Numbered from the stretch's first letter, positions 54,601-63,954 are shown. The stretch is DNA of 64,000 nucleotides from Nitrospirota bacterium (GCA_016215155.1 JACRLQ010000084.1:1-64000); one strand, 5' to 3'. Made by a program: numbers and translations. Notes: generated by a model not told the origin, from the sequence alone.

Positions 54601-55386
54601 ATGAAAGGCGAAGAGCTCCAGCTGCACGCGCGGATCGAGGACTCCCACTGGTGGTTTAAGGCCAGGCGGGAGATAATTTATTCCCAGCTCAGAAGGTTTG
54701 TGCCGGCGGGATGCGGCAGTATGGTTGCCGAGATCGGCTGCGGCGCCGGAGGGAACCTGAAATTTCTGAAGGATTACTATGAAGTGCTCGGTGTGGATAT
54801 CTCTCCCGTGGCGGTCGCGCAGACCCGCGAGAGGGTCGCCTGCCGTGCGCTCCTGGGGGACTTCAGAGAGGTCCCGGCTGACGACTGGGACAGGATCGAT
54901 GCGGTCATCCTGGCGGATGTGCTGGAACACGTCGACTCTGACCGCGAGTTCCTCGGGGGGATCATGACCCGGGTAAGACCCGGCGCTGTAGCGGTAATAA
55001 CAGTGCCGGCCCATATGTATTTATGGAGTCATCATGATGTCGCGCTCGGACATCTGCGCAGGTATTCGAAAAAACGTCTCCGTTCGCTATGGAGTGACAC
55101 GGACGTTGAGGAGCTTTTTTTCTCTCCTTTTAACTTTCTGCTTTTTCCGTTGATCGCCCTCCACCGGAGGCTGTGGCCTGAAAGCGGCAACGGCGGCGGC
55201 AGCGACCTGAGTCAGCCGTCTCCGGTCATCAATCGTCTTCTTTATAATATCTTCATCGCCGACAGATCGCTGATGAGACTGTCCCCCCTGCCCTTCGGGA
55301 TCAGCTACATGGCTGTCCTCAAAAAAAAAGGCCCGGGCCGGGCCGCGGCCCTGAAAACAGGCCGCAAATCCGGATTTACGGCATGA
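54601..55386 (+). CDS. Class I SAM-dependent methyltransferase
   Basis: A 261-residue protein. The N-terminus HARIEDSHWWFKARREII is typical of methyltransferases next to glycosyltransferases. The SAM site is VAEIGCGAGGNLKFL, followed by VLGVDISPVAVA and DAVILADVLEHVDSD. The C-terminal half includes a hydrophobic segment (FNFLLFPLIALHRRL) and may associate with the membrane. The substrate is probably a lipid-linked sugar or glycan, from context. It overlaps the next gene by 4 bp. Confidence 0.85.
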   Translation: MKGEELQLHARIEDSHWWFKARREIIYSQLRRFVPAGCGSMVAEIGCGAGGNLKFLKDYYEVLGVDISPVAVAQTRERVACRALLGDFREVPADDWDRIDAVILADVLEHVDSDREFLGGIMTRVRPGAVAVITVPAHMYLWSHHDVALGHLRRYSKKRLRSLWSDTDVEELFFSPFNFLLFPLIALHRRLWPESGNGGGSDLSQPSPVINRLLYNIFIADRSLMRLSPLPFGISYMAVLKKKGPGRAAALKTGRKSGFTA

Positions 55387-56960
55387 GCGCCGTCAGGACG
55401 CCGATATCGCTCCTCGTGCCGTCCCTTGCGGACATCATGTTCCTCTGCATATTTCTTTCCATTTCGTTGACCGTGACAAAGGGCGCCGATCTCCTCGTTG
55501 ACGGAGACACCGGCTATCATATCAGGGCGGGGGAATATATACTGAAGAACCATTCAATCCCGACTCATGATATATTTTCCTCGACGACACCGCCCCAGGA
55601 GTGGACCGCGCACGAATGGCTCGCCGAGGTGATCATGGTCATTGCGCACAAATTTCACGGGCTCACCGGGGTGGTCCTCTTTTTTGATTTTTTGATCGCG
55701 GCCGAATTTTACCTGCTCTTCAAAATAGTGCAGTCCCGGGGAGGCAACATCCATGCGAATATCCTGATTGTAGTGCTTGTCATAGGGTCGTCCCAGGTCC
55801 ACTGGCTTGCGAGGCCCCATATCTTTTCTCTTATGCTGATGACCCTATGGTATTACGCGCTCGACCGGTATCAATGCCGGAAAAATAATTATATATATAT
55901 TCTCCCTTTCATCATGGTCCTTTGGGTCAATCTTCACGGCGGTTTTATCGCGGCCTTTTTACTGACCGGCAGCTACCTTGCCGGAAATATCGTCCGGTCC
56001 CTGTTTGCGGAAGGCGCAAAAAAAGAGGAGTTTAAAGGGAATGCGAGGGCCTATGGGCTGGTGGGCGTATTTTGTCTTCTCGCCGCGCTCGTCAACCCCA
56101 TCGGCGTGCATATATTGGCGTTCCCCTTTAAGCTTACCTTCGACTCGTTCCTCATGGACAACGTACATGAATTCCTCTCCCCGAATTTCCATGAACAGGT
56201 CCTTTTTAAGTTATTGCTCCTGCTCTCGCTCGCGATACTTGCGGCTTCGAAGATCAGGATGGATGTTACCGAACTCATCCTGTTGCTTATCTTCGCTAAT
56301 ATGGCCCTGTATGCCGCGAGATACATACCGCTCTTCGGGGTCATCGCCGCGCCGATACTGTCCCGCCATGCGGACGGGATAATCGGTCAGAGCACCGGGA
56401 AGATCGTGGACTTCCTGAAAAAAAGAGCGCTGAAGATCGCCCGGTTGGACGCGTCGGCGCGAGGGTTCGTCTGGCCTTTAGCGGCGGTATTTGTAATTAC
56501 CGTCCTTGCCGCGAACGGACGGATACGGTTCGGCTTTGATGAAAAAAGAATGCCTGTTGCCGCGGTGGAGTTCCTGAAAAACGAACGGATAAACGGGAAC
56601 ATGTTCAACACTGACGAGTTCGGCGATTATATTATCTACGCCGCCTGGCCTCAGTACCGGGTCTTCATTGACGGCAGGCTGGACATGTACGGCAAAGAAA
56701 GAATAAAGGACTACTTCAAGCTTATCCGGATCCGGAGCGACTGGGAAGACGTAATCAGGCGGCACGATATCGGCTGGATCATCTATAACGCCGACGCGCC
56801 GCTCACCGTGCTCCTGAGGGAGAGGCCCGACTGGAAGCTTATATATGCGGATAAAGTGGCCCAAATATTTGTAAGAAACATTCCGGCCTATCAGGACCTG
56901 ATAAACAAATATCCTGACGTCAGGCCTGTTCCGCCTGAGCCGGACAAGGCAGGCAAATGA
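55383..56960 (+). CDS. Polytopic membrane protein, GT-C-like
   Basis: A 525-residue protein with about eleven hydrophobic segments. The first loop, LLVDGDTGYHIRAGEYILKN, carries an acidic pair followed by HDIFSSTTPPQEWTAHEWLA, as in GT-C superfamily membrane glycosyltransferases. A soluble C-terminal part (about 395-525) includes NTDEFGDYIIYAAWPQYRVF and DGRLDMYG. I recognise the general type but not a characterised enzyme. It is coupled to its neighbours by 4-bp overlaps. Confidence 0.7.
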   Translation: MSAVRTPISLLVPSLADIMFLCIFLSISLTVTKGADLLVDGDTGYHIRAGEYILKNHSIPTHDIFSSTTPPQEWTAHEWLAEVIMVIAHKFHGLTGVVLFFDFLIAAEFYLLFKIVQSRGGNIHANILIVVLVIGSSQVHWLARPHIFSLMLMTLWYYALDRYQCRKNNYIYILPFIMVLWVNLHGGFIAAFLLTGSYLAGNIVRSLFAEGAKKEEFKGNARAYGLVGVFCLLAALVNPIGVHILAFPFKLTFDSFLMDNVHEFLSPNFHEQVLFKLLLLLSLAILAASKIRMDVTELILLLIFANMALYAARYIPLFGVIAAPILSRHADGIIGQSTGKIVDFLKKRALKIARLDASARGFVWPLAAVFVITVLAANGRIRFGFDEKRMPVAAVEFLKNERINGNMFNTDEFGDYIIYAAWPQYRVFIDGRLDMYGKERIKDYFKLIRIRSDWEDVIRRHDIGWIIYNADAPLTVLLRERPDWKLIYADKVAQIFVRNIPAYQDLINKYPDVRPVPPEPDKAGK

Positions 56961-58333
56961 GGCCCTATGACGACAATGCCGGTTTCGGCGCACAGCTTGT
57001 CTCGTCCTTGCTCATGCATGCCCTGGTGCTGATCCCTTTTCTCGTAATGCCCGCGAACCGGTTCGGCCTGTCCGTTTGGTCACGGCAGGGGAATTTTATT
57101 TCGCTCGTGACCGAAGTGAAGCTGCCTGACGCCGTGCCGGGACCCGTAAGGACAATCGGCGCAAAAAAAACCCGGGGTCCCCTGATAAGGGAAAAGGCCG
57201 CTCCCGGTCCCGTCAGTGCGCCGGCCGGTCAGTCGCCCTCAGAAAGAACAGTGGCGCGGTCCGGGGCGGCGGCCCCTGCAAATATAACAGAGGAGGATAT
57301 TCAGGTCCCTTCGTCCGGCCATGCGCCCGGGCAGATGGCCGCTATCACTCCGGATGCCGCCCCTGAGGTTTCAGCTCCTCCTGATATTGAACTGGTCTTA
57401 CTCCCTCCTGATGACGCGGGACAGGCCGATCCTGCTGTCCCTGGCCCGCCTGTCCCCGCGCAAACGGCCGGCACAGCCGGTCCGTCGACGGGTCCTTCCT
57501 ACGGCGGCGGCAATCATTCCGTGGCCCCGGACAAAGAAGAAAGGGGGAACGACATCGCTCCGGTCAGCGAAAAGGCCATACCCGAGGCCTCTGCCGAAGC
57601 CCCCGGCCTCTCCACTGCCGAGACGGCAGGAGGGACTGCCGGAAAAGCCGTCGCCGAAGCCGCGCCTTCAGCCCCTCCGCAGGGTCTTTTCTCGTTCATT
57701 AAGGAGGTGTTAAAGGGCGGTTCAGAGCTCAGGCCAGAGGCCAAAACACGGCGCGAGATCATTCTGGCCGCGGCAGTTCCGGAAAAGACTTCGGGCAGAC
57801 CTGACGATAAAATATTGCCGGGGGAACTGGGTCTCCCGGTCGTCGCGGACATACCTTTAAAGGTCCGTGTCACACTCAAGGAGGGCGGTTTCAGGGACAT
57901 AAGCATGCGCCTCATTCAAAAACCCCATCTCTCCGATGCGAAGAAAAAGGTCAAGGCGGCAGGAAAAGAGGTGGAGATATCGGAAGGACCTCTGCCCGGC
58001 GCCGACCCGGATAATATCGCGCCCGTAAAACTTTTTACGGTAGCCCGCGGCGAACGGGGCAGATACGTCCTGAGCATAAATAAAAAGTCGGACGCAGTCA
58101 TAATTGCGGATGTCGTATTTTATTTCTTCAAGGGTCAGCTCAAGACCAGGACGAAGGAATACCTGTCCCTTAAGATGGAGGACGACAAGGGCTTGTCCTT
58201 CAGGTTCATGCTGCCGGAAGCGGTCTTTTGGGATGACGACGACAGGTTCTCCGGAACGATCGAGGACTCCGATTCAATCACCAAGTTCAATGAAGACGCC
58301 GGGCTTCTGTGGAAAGAAGAAAAAGAGGACTGA
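56957..58333 (+). CDS. TonB-like N-terminus with Pro/Ala-rich linker and novel C-terminal domain
   Basis: A 458-residue protein. A single N-terminal helix, AQLVSSLLMHALVLIPFLVM, contains the Ser-x3-His pattern of TonB transmembrane helices. A Pro/Ala/Gly-rich linker (about 55-245) follows. The C-terminal domain (about 275-455) has alternating strands, for example RYVLSINKKSDAVIIADVVF and FRFMLPEAVFW, but no TonB fold motif. It could transmit force from an ExbBD-like motor or simply span the periplasm; no exbBD is present. Overlaps the preceding gene. Confidence 0.65.
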   Translation: MRPYDDNAGFGAQLVSSLLMHALVLIPFLVMPANRFGLSVWSRQGNFISLVTEVKLPDAVPGPVRTIGAKKTRGPLIREKAAPGPVSAPAGQSPSERTVARSGAAAPANITEEDIQVPSSGHAPGQMAAITPDAAPEVSAPPDIELVLLPPDDAGQADPAVPGPPVPAQTAGTAGPSTGPSYGGGNHSVAPDKEERGNDIAPVSEKAIPEASAEAPGLSTAETAGGTAGKAVAEAAPSAPPQGLFSFIKEVLKGGSELRPEAKTRREIILAAAVPEKTSGRPDDKILPGELGLPVVADIPLKVRVTLKEGGFRDISMRLIQKPHLSDAKKKVKAAGKEVEISEGPLPGADPDNIAPVKLFTVARGERGRYVLSINKKSDAVIIADVVFYFFKGQLKTRTKEYLSLKMEDDKGLSFRFMLPEAVFWDDDDRFSGTIEDSDSITKFNEDAGLLWKEEKED

Positions 58334-58365
58334 GTTTATTCAATGAAAGAGCAGGGAGGAATGAT

Positions 58366-59769
58366 ATGGAAGATCTAATAGGAAAGAAACTCCTGGAGGA
58401 AAGGGTCATCACGGACGAGCAGCTTTTCGAGGCCCTCGAGAGGCAGAAAAAGCTGGGGGGCAGGACCGGCAGCAATCTCGTCGCCCTCGGCTATATCACG
58501 GATGAGGAACTCAATAATTTTCTTCACCGGATCCCGTCCGTGCCGAGGACCGCGGAGGAGACCGGGATGGAGCTCTCATTCATCGCGGACCTGATCATGA
58601 AAACAGTGGTTTTCACCGGAGATTTCAGGCTCTCCGATATAGTGGAGGCGGTGAAGCTTCCGCTCGAAATTGTGGATCCGGCAGTCGAAATCCTGCGGAG
58701 AGACCAGTTTGTCGAGGTAAAGGGCGCGGCCGGCTACGCAAAGACGACTTACAAGTTCAATGTTACCGGCAAGGGCAGAAAAAGGGCGGAGGAGCTGCTG
58801 GAGATCTGCCGCTATATCGGACCGGCCCCCGTCACTTTGAATGAATACAGGAATATGGTCAGCGTACAGACGATAAAACATATCATTGTCGATGAGGGGA
58901 GCGTCAAAAAGGCCTTTTCGCATCTGGTCGTCAGTGAGCGGTTTCTGAGCGTCCTCGGGCCGGCCATAAGCTCCGGAAAGGCCATCTTTATATACGGACC
59001 TCCCGGCAACGGGAAAACCACGATTGCCGAGACGATCGGTCAGGTGCTTCCGGGGACGGTCTATATTCCCTATTCGATTATCGTCCGCGGACAGATAATA
59101 AATATCTTCGACCCCGTAAACCATCTGCCTGCGGATAACGGGACTTCACCGACTACCGACCATAGATGGATTGCGGTCAAAAGGCCTTCTATCATGACCG
59201 GAGGGGAGCTCACGCTGAAGATGCTCGATCTCGACTTCAATCCTATTTCGAAATTCTATGAAGCGCCGCTTCAGATGAAAGCGAACAACGGCCTGTTCAT
59301 CGTGGACGACTTCGGAAGGCAGCAGATGAATCCTCACGATCTGCTGAACAGGTGGATAGTCCCCCTCGAAAGAAGGACCGATTTCATGACGCTTCATACC
59401 GGCATGAAGTTCGACATCCCTTTTGACCAGCTCGTCATCTTCTCGACGAATATTGAACCCCAGAAACTGGTCGACGAGGCCTTCCTCAGGAGGATCAGGT
59501 ATAAGATCAGGATAGACCACCCGACGGAAGAACAGTACAGGCTGATATTCAGGCAGGTATGTGAAACCAAGGATATCGAGTTCAAAGACGGCGTCTTTAC
59601 TTACCTGATGGACAATTACTACAGGAGGCTGAACGTCAGGCTCAACGCCTGCCATCCCCGGGACATCATAGACCAGATTATAGACGACGCGCACTATTAC
59701 AACCATAAACCCGAACTCACGACCGAGGGCATTAACATGGCATGGAACAATTATTTCGTGGAAATGTAA
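58366..59769 (+). CDS. AAA-type ATPase with GspE/MshEN-like N-terminus
   Basis: A 467-residue protein. Residues 1-50 (LIGKKLLEERVITDEQLFEA, then LERQKKLGGRTGSNLVALGY and ITDEEL) resemble the MshEN/GspE N-terminal domain, which in related ATPases can bind c-di-GMP. A winged-helix-like stretch (about 60-150) precedes the AAA core with Walker A IYGPPGNGKTTIAETIG, Walker B LFIVDDFGRQ, sensor IFSTN and arginine-finger-like FLRRIRYKIRI. GGGAGG lies before the ATG at 58366. It probably drives a membrane assembly with its neighbours; this is inference. Confidence 0.8.
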   Translation: MEDLIGKKLLEERVITDEQLFEALERQKKLGGRTGSNLVALGYITDEELNNFLHRIPSVPRTAEETGMELSFIADLIMKTVVFTGDFRLSDIVEAVKLPLEIVDPAVEILRRDQFVEVKGAAGYAKTTYKFNVTGKGRKRAEELLEICRYIGPAPVTLNEYRNMVSVQTIKHIIVDEGSVKKAFSHLVVSERFLSVLGPAISSGKAIFIYGPPGNGKTTIAETIGQVLPGTVYIPYSIIVRGQIINIFDPVNHLPADNGTSPTTDHRWIAVKRPSIMTGGELTLKMLDLDFNPISKFYEAPLQMKANNGLFIVDDFGRQQMNPHDLLNRWIVPLERRTDFMTLHTGMKFDIPFDQLVIFSTNIEPQKLVDEAFLRRIRYKIRIDHPTEEQYRLIFRQVCETKDIEFKDGVFTYLMDNYYRRLNVRLNACHPRDIIDQIIDDAHYYNHKPELTTEGINMAWNNYFVEM

Positions 59770-59770
59770 T

Positions 59771-60526
59771 ATGAAAGAGTCCCTTTCCGTCGTAATTCCG
59801 ACCTTCAATGAAGAGCTGAGGATACCCGGGACTATCGAGAAGATGTCTGCATATCTGGACGGCATGGATCTGGATTATGAGATAATTGTAGTTGACGACG
59901 GGAGTTCCGACGGCACCGTAAGGCTGCTCGGTGAACTCGGAAAAAGGTTCAGCGGATTAAGGCTTTTGACCCTCGGTGAAAACACCGGCAAGGGGGCCGC
60001 CGTCAGAAAAGGGGTCCTTGCTTCGAGGGGAAGCCTTGTCCTGATGAGCGACGCCGACATGTCGACCCCCATCGAGGAGATCGAAAGACTGCTGCCTTAT
60101 ATGCGGGACGGTATCGACATAGCCCTGGGCTCACGGGGACTCAGGGAATCCGATCTTGAGATCAGGCAGCCGTGGTACAGGGAATGGATGGGGAAGACGT
60201 TCAACCTTCTGGTGAGGGGTCTGGGAATCAGAGGCATTAAGGATACCCAGTGCGGCTTTAAACTCTTTAAAGGCGATATCGCCAGAAGGCTCTTTGCGCA
60301 AAGCAGCATCAACGGGTTCAGTTTTGACGTCGAGATACTTTTTATCGCAGCCAGGGAGGACTGCTCCGTAAAGGAAGTCCCGATAAGATGGCTGAACTCC
60401 CCGGCCTCGAAGGTGAACATATTATGGGACCCCGTCGTCATGCTGATAGAACTCTTGAGGATAAAACTCGACTGGCATCTGGGGAAATACGACAAGGCCG
60501 CCGGCGCCGGACCTGTCAAACAATGA
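59771..60526 (+). CDS. GT2 glycosyltransferase, dolichyl-phosphate glucosyltransferase-like
   Basis: A 251-residue GT-A enzyme. SVVIPTFNEELRIPGTIEKM, EIIVVDDGSSDGTV, ENTGKGAAVRKGVL and the metal motif LMSDADMSTP are typical of the DPG_synthase/ALG5 group that charges polyprenyl phosphate with a hexose. TQCGFKLFKGDIARRLF supports that group. It would supply lipid-linked sugar to the GT-C proteins upstream. It starts one base after the ATPase gene's stop. Confidence 0.88.
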   Translation: MKESLSVVIPTFNEELRIPGTIEKMSAYLDGMDLDYEIIVVDDGSSDGTVRLLGELGKRFSGLRLLTLGENTGKGAAVRKGVLASRGSLVLMSDADMSTPIEEIERLLPYMRDGIDIALGSRGLRESDLEIRQPWYREWMGKTFNLLVRGLGIRGIKDTQCGFKLFKGDIARRLFAQSSINGFSFDVEILFIAAREDCSVKEVPIRWLNSPASKVNILWDPVVMLIELLRIKLDWHLGKYDKAAGAGPVKQ

Positions 60527-60624
60527 AAATCCATAGCTGAAGGGCCGCAGATCGACGCACGATCCACTTTTAGTGTTGATGAACAATATGTTATTTGCAT
60601 ATAATACGTGAGGAAAGGTTAACC

Positions 60625-60951
60625 ATGAATAAAAAATCTTTGCTTGTCTTGTCAGTCTTTATATTAATGACCGCGTTCGGAACTGCCGGGGTCGCCCAGG
60701 AAAAATCCGGCCTTACCGGGCAGGAACTTTTCAAGGAACATTGCGCCGTCTGCCACCCTGACGGGGGCAACATCATCAACACGTCCAAGACCCTCAGGAA
60801 GGCCGACCGCGAGGCCCATGGCATCAGAAACCGGTCGGACATCATCGAAAAAATGCGGCACCCCGGAAAAGGCATGACCTCCTGGTCTGCCTCTACGATC
60901 TCGGACCGTGACGCGGCGGAGATCGCCGATTATATCCTTAAGAACTTTTAG
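60625..60951 (+). CDS. Periplasmic monoheme c-type cytochrome
   Basis: A 108-residue protein with a signal peptide (NKKSLLVLSVFILMTAFGTA, cleavage near GVAQ) and one heme site CAVCH (about residues 45-49). The distal Met is probably in GKGMTSW. Class I cytochrome c fold. AGGAAAGG precedes the ATG at 60625. It lies after a 98-bp gap and probably begins a separate unit; its electron partners are unknown. Confidence 0.88.
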   Translation: MNKKSLLVLSVFILMTAFGTAGVAQEKSGLTGQELFKEHCAVCHPDGGNIINTSKTLRKADREAHGIRNRSDIIEKMRHPGKGMTSWSASTISDRDAAEIADYILKNF

Positions 60952-60993
60952 CAGCCGGTCGCTTTATATCTCTACCCCAGAAAGGATGGCATC

Positions 60994-61992
60994 ATGGAAA
61001 AAGTCTCGTATAAGGAAATAGGGCTTGTCAACACCAGGGAGATGTTCCGGAAGGCTATGGAGGGCAAATACGCCATACCTGCCTACAATTTCAACAATAT
61101 GGAGCAGCTGCAGGCGATAGTCATGGGATGCGTGGAGTCCCGTTCCCCGTTCATCCTGCAGGTTTCAAGCGGCGCCAGAAAGTACGCGAACCAGACCCTG
61201 CTGCGCTTCCTCGCCATGGGCGCCGTAGCGATGATCAGGGACGCCGGGTCGCCGGTCAAATTCGCCCTGCATCTCGACCATGGTGACACCTTTGAACTCT
61301 GCAAATCATGCATAGACTCAGGTTTTTCTTCCGTCATGATCGACGGCTCCCATCATTCCTACGAGGAGAACATAAAATTGACCCGGCAGGTCGTCGAATA
61401 TGCGCGCGACCACGATGTGACGGTTGAAGGAGAACTGGGGGTCCTCGCCGGGATAGAGGACGAAGTCTCCGCGGCTAAATCCACCTACACAAAACCCGAG
61501 GAAGTTGAGGACTTTGTACAAAAGACCGGCGTAGATTCCCTGGCGATCTCTATCGGCACGTCCCATGGCGCGATGAAGTTCAAACCCGAACAGTGTACCC
61601 GTGACGAAAGGGGCGTGCTCGTGCCCCCTCCCCTGCGCTTCGACATCCTTGAAGAGATAGAAAAGAGGATACCGGGGTTTCCGATAGTCCTTCACGGGGC
61701 CTCATCGGTTGTCCCTAAATATGTTGAAATGATAAATAATAACGGCGGCAGACTGAAGGATGCAGTCGGCATACCCGAGACGCAGCTCAGGAGAGCTGCC
61801 GCAAGCGCGGTCTGTAAAATCAATATCGACAGCGACGGCAGACTGGCCATGACAGCCCTGGTCAGAAAGGTATTTGCCGAAAGCCCGGCTGAATTTGACC
61901 CGAGGAAATATCTGGGGCCGGCCCGCGATGAGCTCACGAAGATGATAATCCACAAAAACAAGGAAGTGTTGGGGTCTGCCGGACAGGCCTGA
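60994..61992 (+). CDS. Class II fructose-bisphosphate aldolase-type enzyme
   Basis: A 332-residue zinc aldolase of the KBA family. It starts LVNTREMFRKAMEGKYAIPA with YNFNNMEQLQA. The zinc-site residues are in FALHLDHGDT, VEGELGVLAG and PIVLHGASSV; GTSHGAMKF and KINIDSDGRLAM bind phosphate and substrate. It cleaves fructose-1,6-bisphosphate or a related ketose bisphosphate. Whether it is fba or a tagatose-type enzyme is not resolved by sequence. A strong terminator follows. Confidence 0.92.
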   Translation: MEKVSYKEIGLVNTREMFRKAMEGKYAIPAYNFNNMEQLQAIVMGCVESRSPFILQVSSGARKYANQTLLRFLAMGAVAMIRDAGSPVKFALHLDHGDTFELCKSCIDSGFSSVMIDGSHHSYEENIKLTRQVVEYARDHDVTVEGELGVLAGIEDEVSAAKSTYTKPEEVEDFVQKTGVDSLAISIGTSHGAMKFKPEQCTRDERGVLVPPPLRFDILEEIEKRIPGFPIVLHGASSVVPKYVEMINNNGGRLKDAVGIPETQLRRAAASAVCKINIDSDGRLAMTALVRKVFAESPAEFDPRKYLGPARDELTKMIIHKNKEVLGSAGQA

Positions 61993-62000
61993 TACTATCA

Positions 62001-62024
62001 AAGGGGGCCGAAAGGCCCCCTTTT
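62001..62024. terminator. Intrinsic terminator after the aldolase gene
   Basis: AAGGGGGCC, loop GAAA, GGCCCCCTTTT. An A run on the other side means it may also stop the convergent RCC1 transcript. Confidence 0.92.
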
Positions 62025-62089
62025 CGAAATAACATTTCCGCCCATAAAACCCTTAGCCGTTCATTGCGGCAAGAGCTTACCCGGCGGTT

Positions 62090-63505
62090 TCAGAACGATC
62101 CAACAGGGGCCGGTATCAATACGTCCGTTGACGACCCGTTTCCAAGCTGCCCGCTGCCGTTATTCCCCCAGGTCAGGACCGTACCGTCATTCCTGAACGC
62201 GGCCGAATGAGCGGCGCCGGCAACTACGGACGTTATATTCGACAGCCCGACTGACTGGACCGGGATGAGTGCCTGAGTAGTAGTCCCGTCTCCGAGCCGA
62301 CCGTTAGCGTTGCTTCCCCAGGTCCAGACCGTCCCGTCATTTTTCAGTGCTGCTGTATGGGCGGTCCCGGCTGATATCGACGTGACATTAATCAGCCCCG
62401 CTACACGGACAGGGGAATTCTGCTGGATGGTGCTCCCGATGCCGAGCTGGCCGTTTGCGTTGTTACCCCAGGCCAGGACAGAGACGTTTACACCCTCGTT
62501 TCTGAGCGCGACGGTATGCGTGTCGCCCGCCGAAACGGAGATGATATTCGTCAGGCCTCCCGCCTGGACAGGGGAGTTCTGCTGGGTGGTGCTCCCGATG
62601 CCGAGCTGGCCGTTTGCGTTGTTACCCCAGGTCCAGACCGTGCCGTCACTTTTTAGGGCAACGCTATGGGCGCCGCCGGCCGAGATCGCGGTCACCACGG
62701 TAAGTCCAGACACCTGGACAGGCGCATTTGACTGAAGCAGGCTGCCGATGCCGAGCTGGCCGTTTGCGTTGTTACCCCAGGCCCAAACCGTGCCGTCACT
62801 TTTTAGGGCCATGCTGTGCGCGGTCCCCGCGGCTATCGCAATGACATCCGTCAGACCGGGCACCTGTACGGGCACGGTGGATTGGGTCGTCGATCCATTT
62901 CCGAGCTGACCGTTGCTGTTATTGCCCCAGGTCCAGACAGTGCCGTCATTTCTAAGGGCAACTGTATGGGCATCTCCCGCGGAGACCCTTGTTATGCCGG
63001 AGATGCCGGGCACCTGAACAGGATTTGAAGACTGTGCCGTGCCGCCATTTCCGAGCTGCCCGTTGCTGTTATTTCCCCATGCCTGGACAGTGCCGTCGGT
63101 TTTCAGAAATAAGGTGTGGTTTTTGGCCGCCAGCCTGCCTTCATTGCTTGCGCTGAAATTGAATCCGATCGCATCCAGTCCCTGGAGCCAGACCTTTCTG
63201 TACGGGGGGCTGAAAAAAGAAAATCCGGTCGGGGAAGGTGTCACCTGAAATATGCCTCCCTGTACGTCGTTGAAGCTGTATCTGCCGCTCGCGTCGGTAG
63301 TGGTCACCATAGAGGCATCGCCGGAAAGAGTGACGGTCACCCCGGGGAGTCCCACGCCGCCGGACGTCACAGTCCCGGTAATTATATATTTCCGGTCGTC
63401 CCCGCATCCTGAGAGCAGGACCATCGGGATCAGACCCATAAGGACCACCGCCGCCGCGGTGAATATCCGTGTGCGCGTCAGTAAGTTATGTCTAGCCATG
63501 TTCAT
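62090..63505 (-). CDS. RCC1-repeat lipoprotein, seven repeats
   Basis: A 471-residue secreted protein. The signal ends in LLSGC, a lipobox-like Cys, so it is probably a lipoprotein. Residues 40-115 form a carboxypeptidase-regulatory-like beta domain (TGTVTSGGVGLPGVTVTLSG). Seven RCC1-type repeats of about 50 residues follow (for example HTVALRNDGTVWTWGNNSNG), matching a seven-bladed propeller. Repeats around 62420-62830 are nearly identical at DNA level, showing recent duplication. An ATG two codons later has better spacing to AGGAG. Function unknown; such proteins often mediate surface interactions. Confidence 0.88.
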   Translation of the reverse strand: MNMARHNLLTRTRIFTAAAVVLMGLIPMVLLSGCGDDRKYIITGTVTSGGVGLPGVTVTLSGDASMVTTTDASGRYSFNDVQGGIFQVTPSPTGFSFFSPPYRKVWLQGLDAIGFNFSASNEGRLAAKNHTLFLKTDGTVQAWGNNSNGQLGNGGTAQSSNPVQVPGISGITRVSAGDAHTVALRNDGTVWTWGNNSNGQLGNGSTTQSTVPVQVPGLTDVIAIAAGTAHSMALKSDGTVWAWGNNANGQLGIGSLLQSNAPVQVSGLTVVTAISAGGAHSVALKSDGTVWTWGNNANGQLGIGSTTQQNSPVQAGGLTNIISVSAGDTHTVALRNEGVNVSVLAWGNNANGQLGIGSTIQQNSPVRVAGLINVTSISAGTAHTAALKNDGTVWTWGSNANGRLGDGTTTQALIPVQSVGLSNITSVVAGAAHSAAFRNDGTVLTWGNNGSGQLGNGSSTDVLIPAPVGSF

Positions 63506-63954
63506 TATCTCCTGAGGTTGCTTAAATTATTATATCGCCTGTATCGACGGGATCTCTCATCAAAATGCCCCCGGTCGAAGGCCGGTATAAACGTCCGGGA
63601 TTAAAACGCCCTTGGTCCGGTAATACGGTCAAATTCTCATGTATATGATACAGATATGCCGGCTGTTTGTCCATCAGCCCGACCGCGGGAAATCCGGCAG
63701 ATCTCAGGCAGACCCGCTGTGTCCCGCCCTCTGCCCTGAATCCCAATACCCGGGAAATAAAAAAAGGCAGGTCCGGTTTTGTCCTGACCTGCCCCAGTAA
63801 AGAGGAGAAAAAAGATGAATTAATCAAATTAAATTACATCTTACGTATTGATGATACCAGTAAATCTTGAACATATTATGAATTTATGGAATGTTAGGAC
63901 CCGTTTTGATTTCTTATATAAGAATAAGAAGACGCCGGATGGTATAATTTTAGT
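63506..63954. other. Gene-free region with a minus-strand terminator
   Basis: About 450 bp. The only long open frame (minus, 63522-63827) runs through the terminator hairpin and has no family features. The minus strand from 63954 to 63794 could encode a short RNA ending at that terminator. TATAAT at 63943-63948 lies seven bases before the HAD start. Confidence 0.5.
63759..63793 (-). terminator. Intrinsic terminator on the minus strand
   Basis: GGCAGGTC (63766-63773) and GACCTGCC (63786-63793); on the minus strand the stem is followed by seven T residues. No gene on that strand ends just upstream of it. Confidence 0.75.

Noticed and set aside
63522-63827. 101-codon minus-strand frame
   Set aside because: It reads through an intrinsic terminator hairpin and shows no family features.
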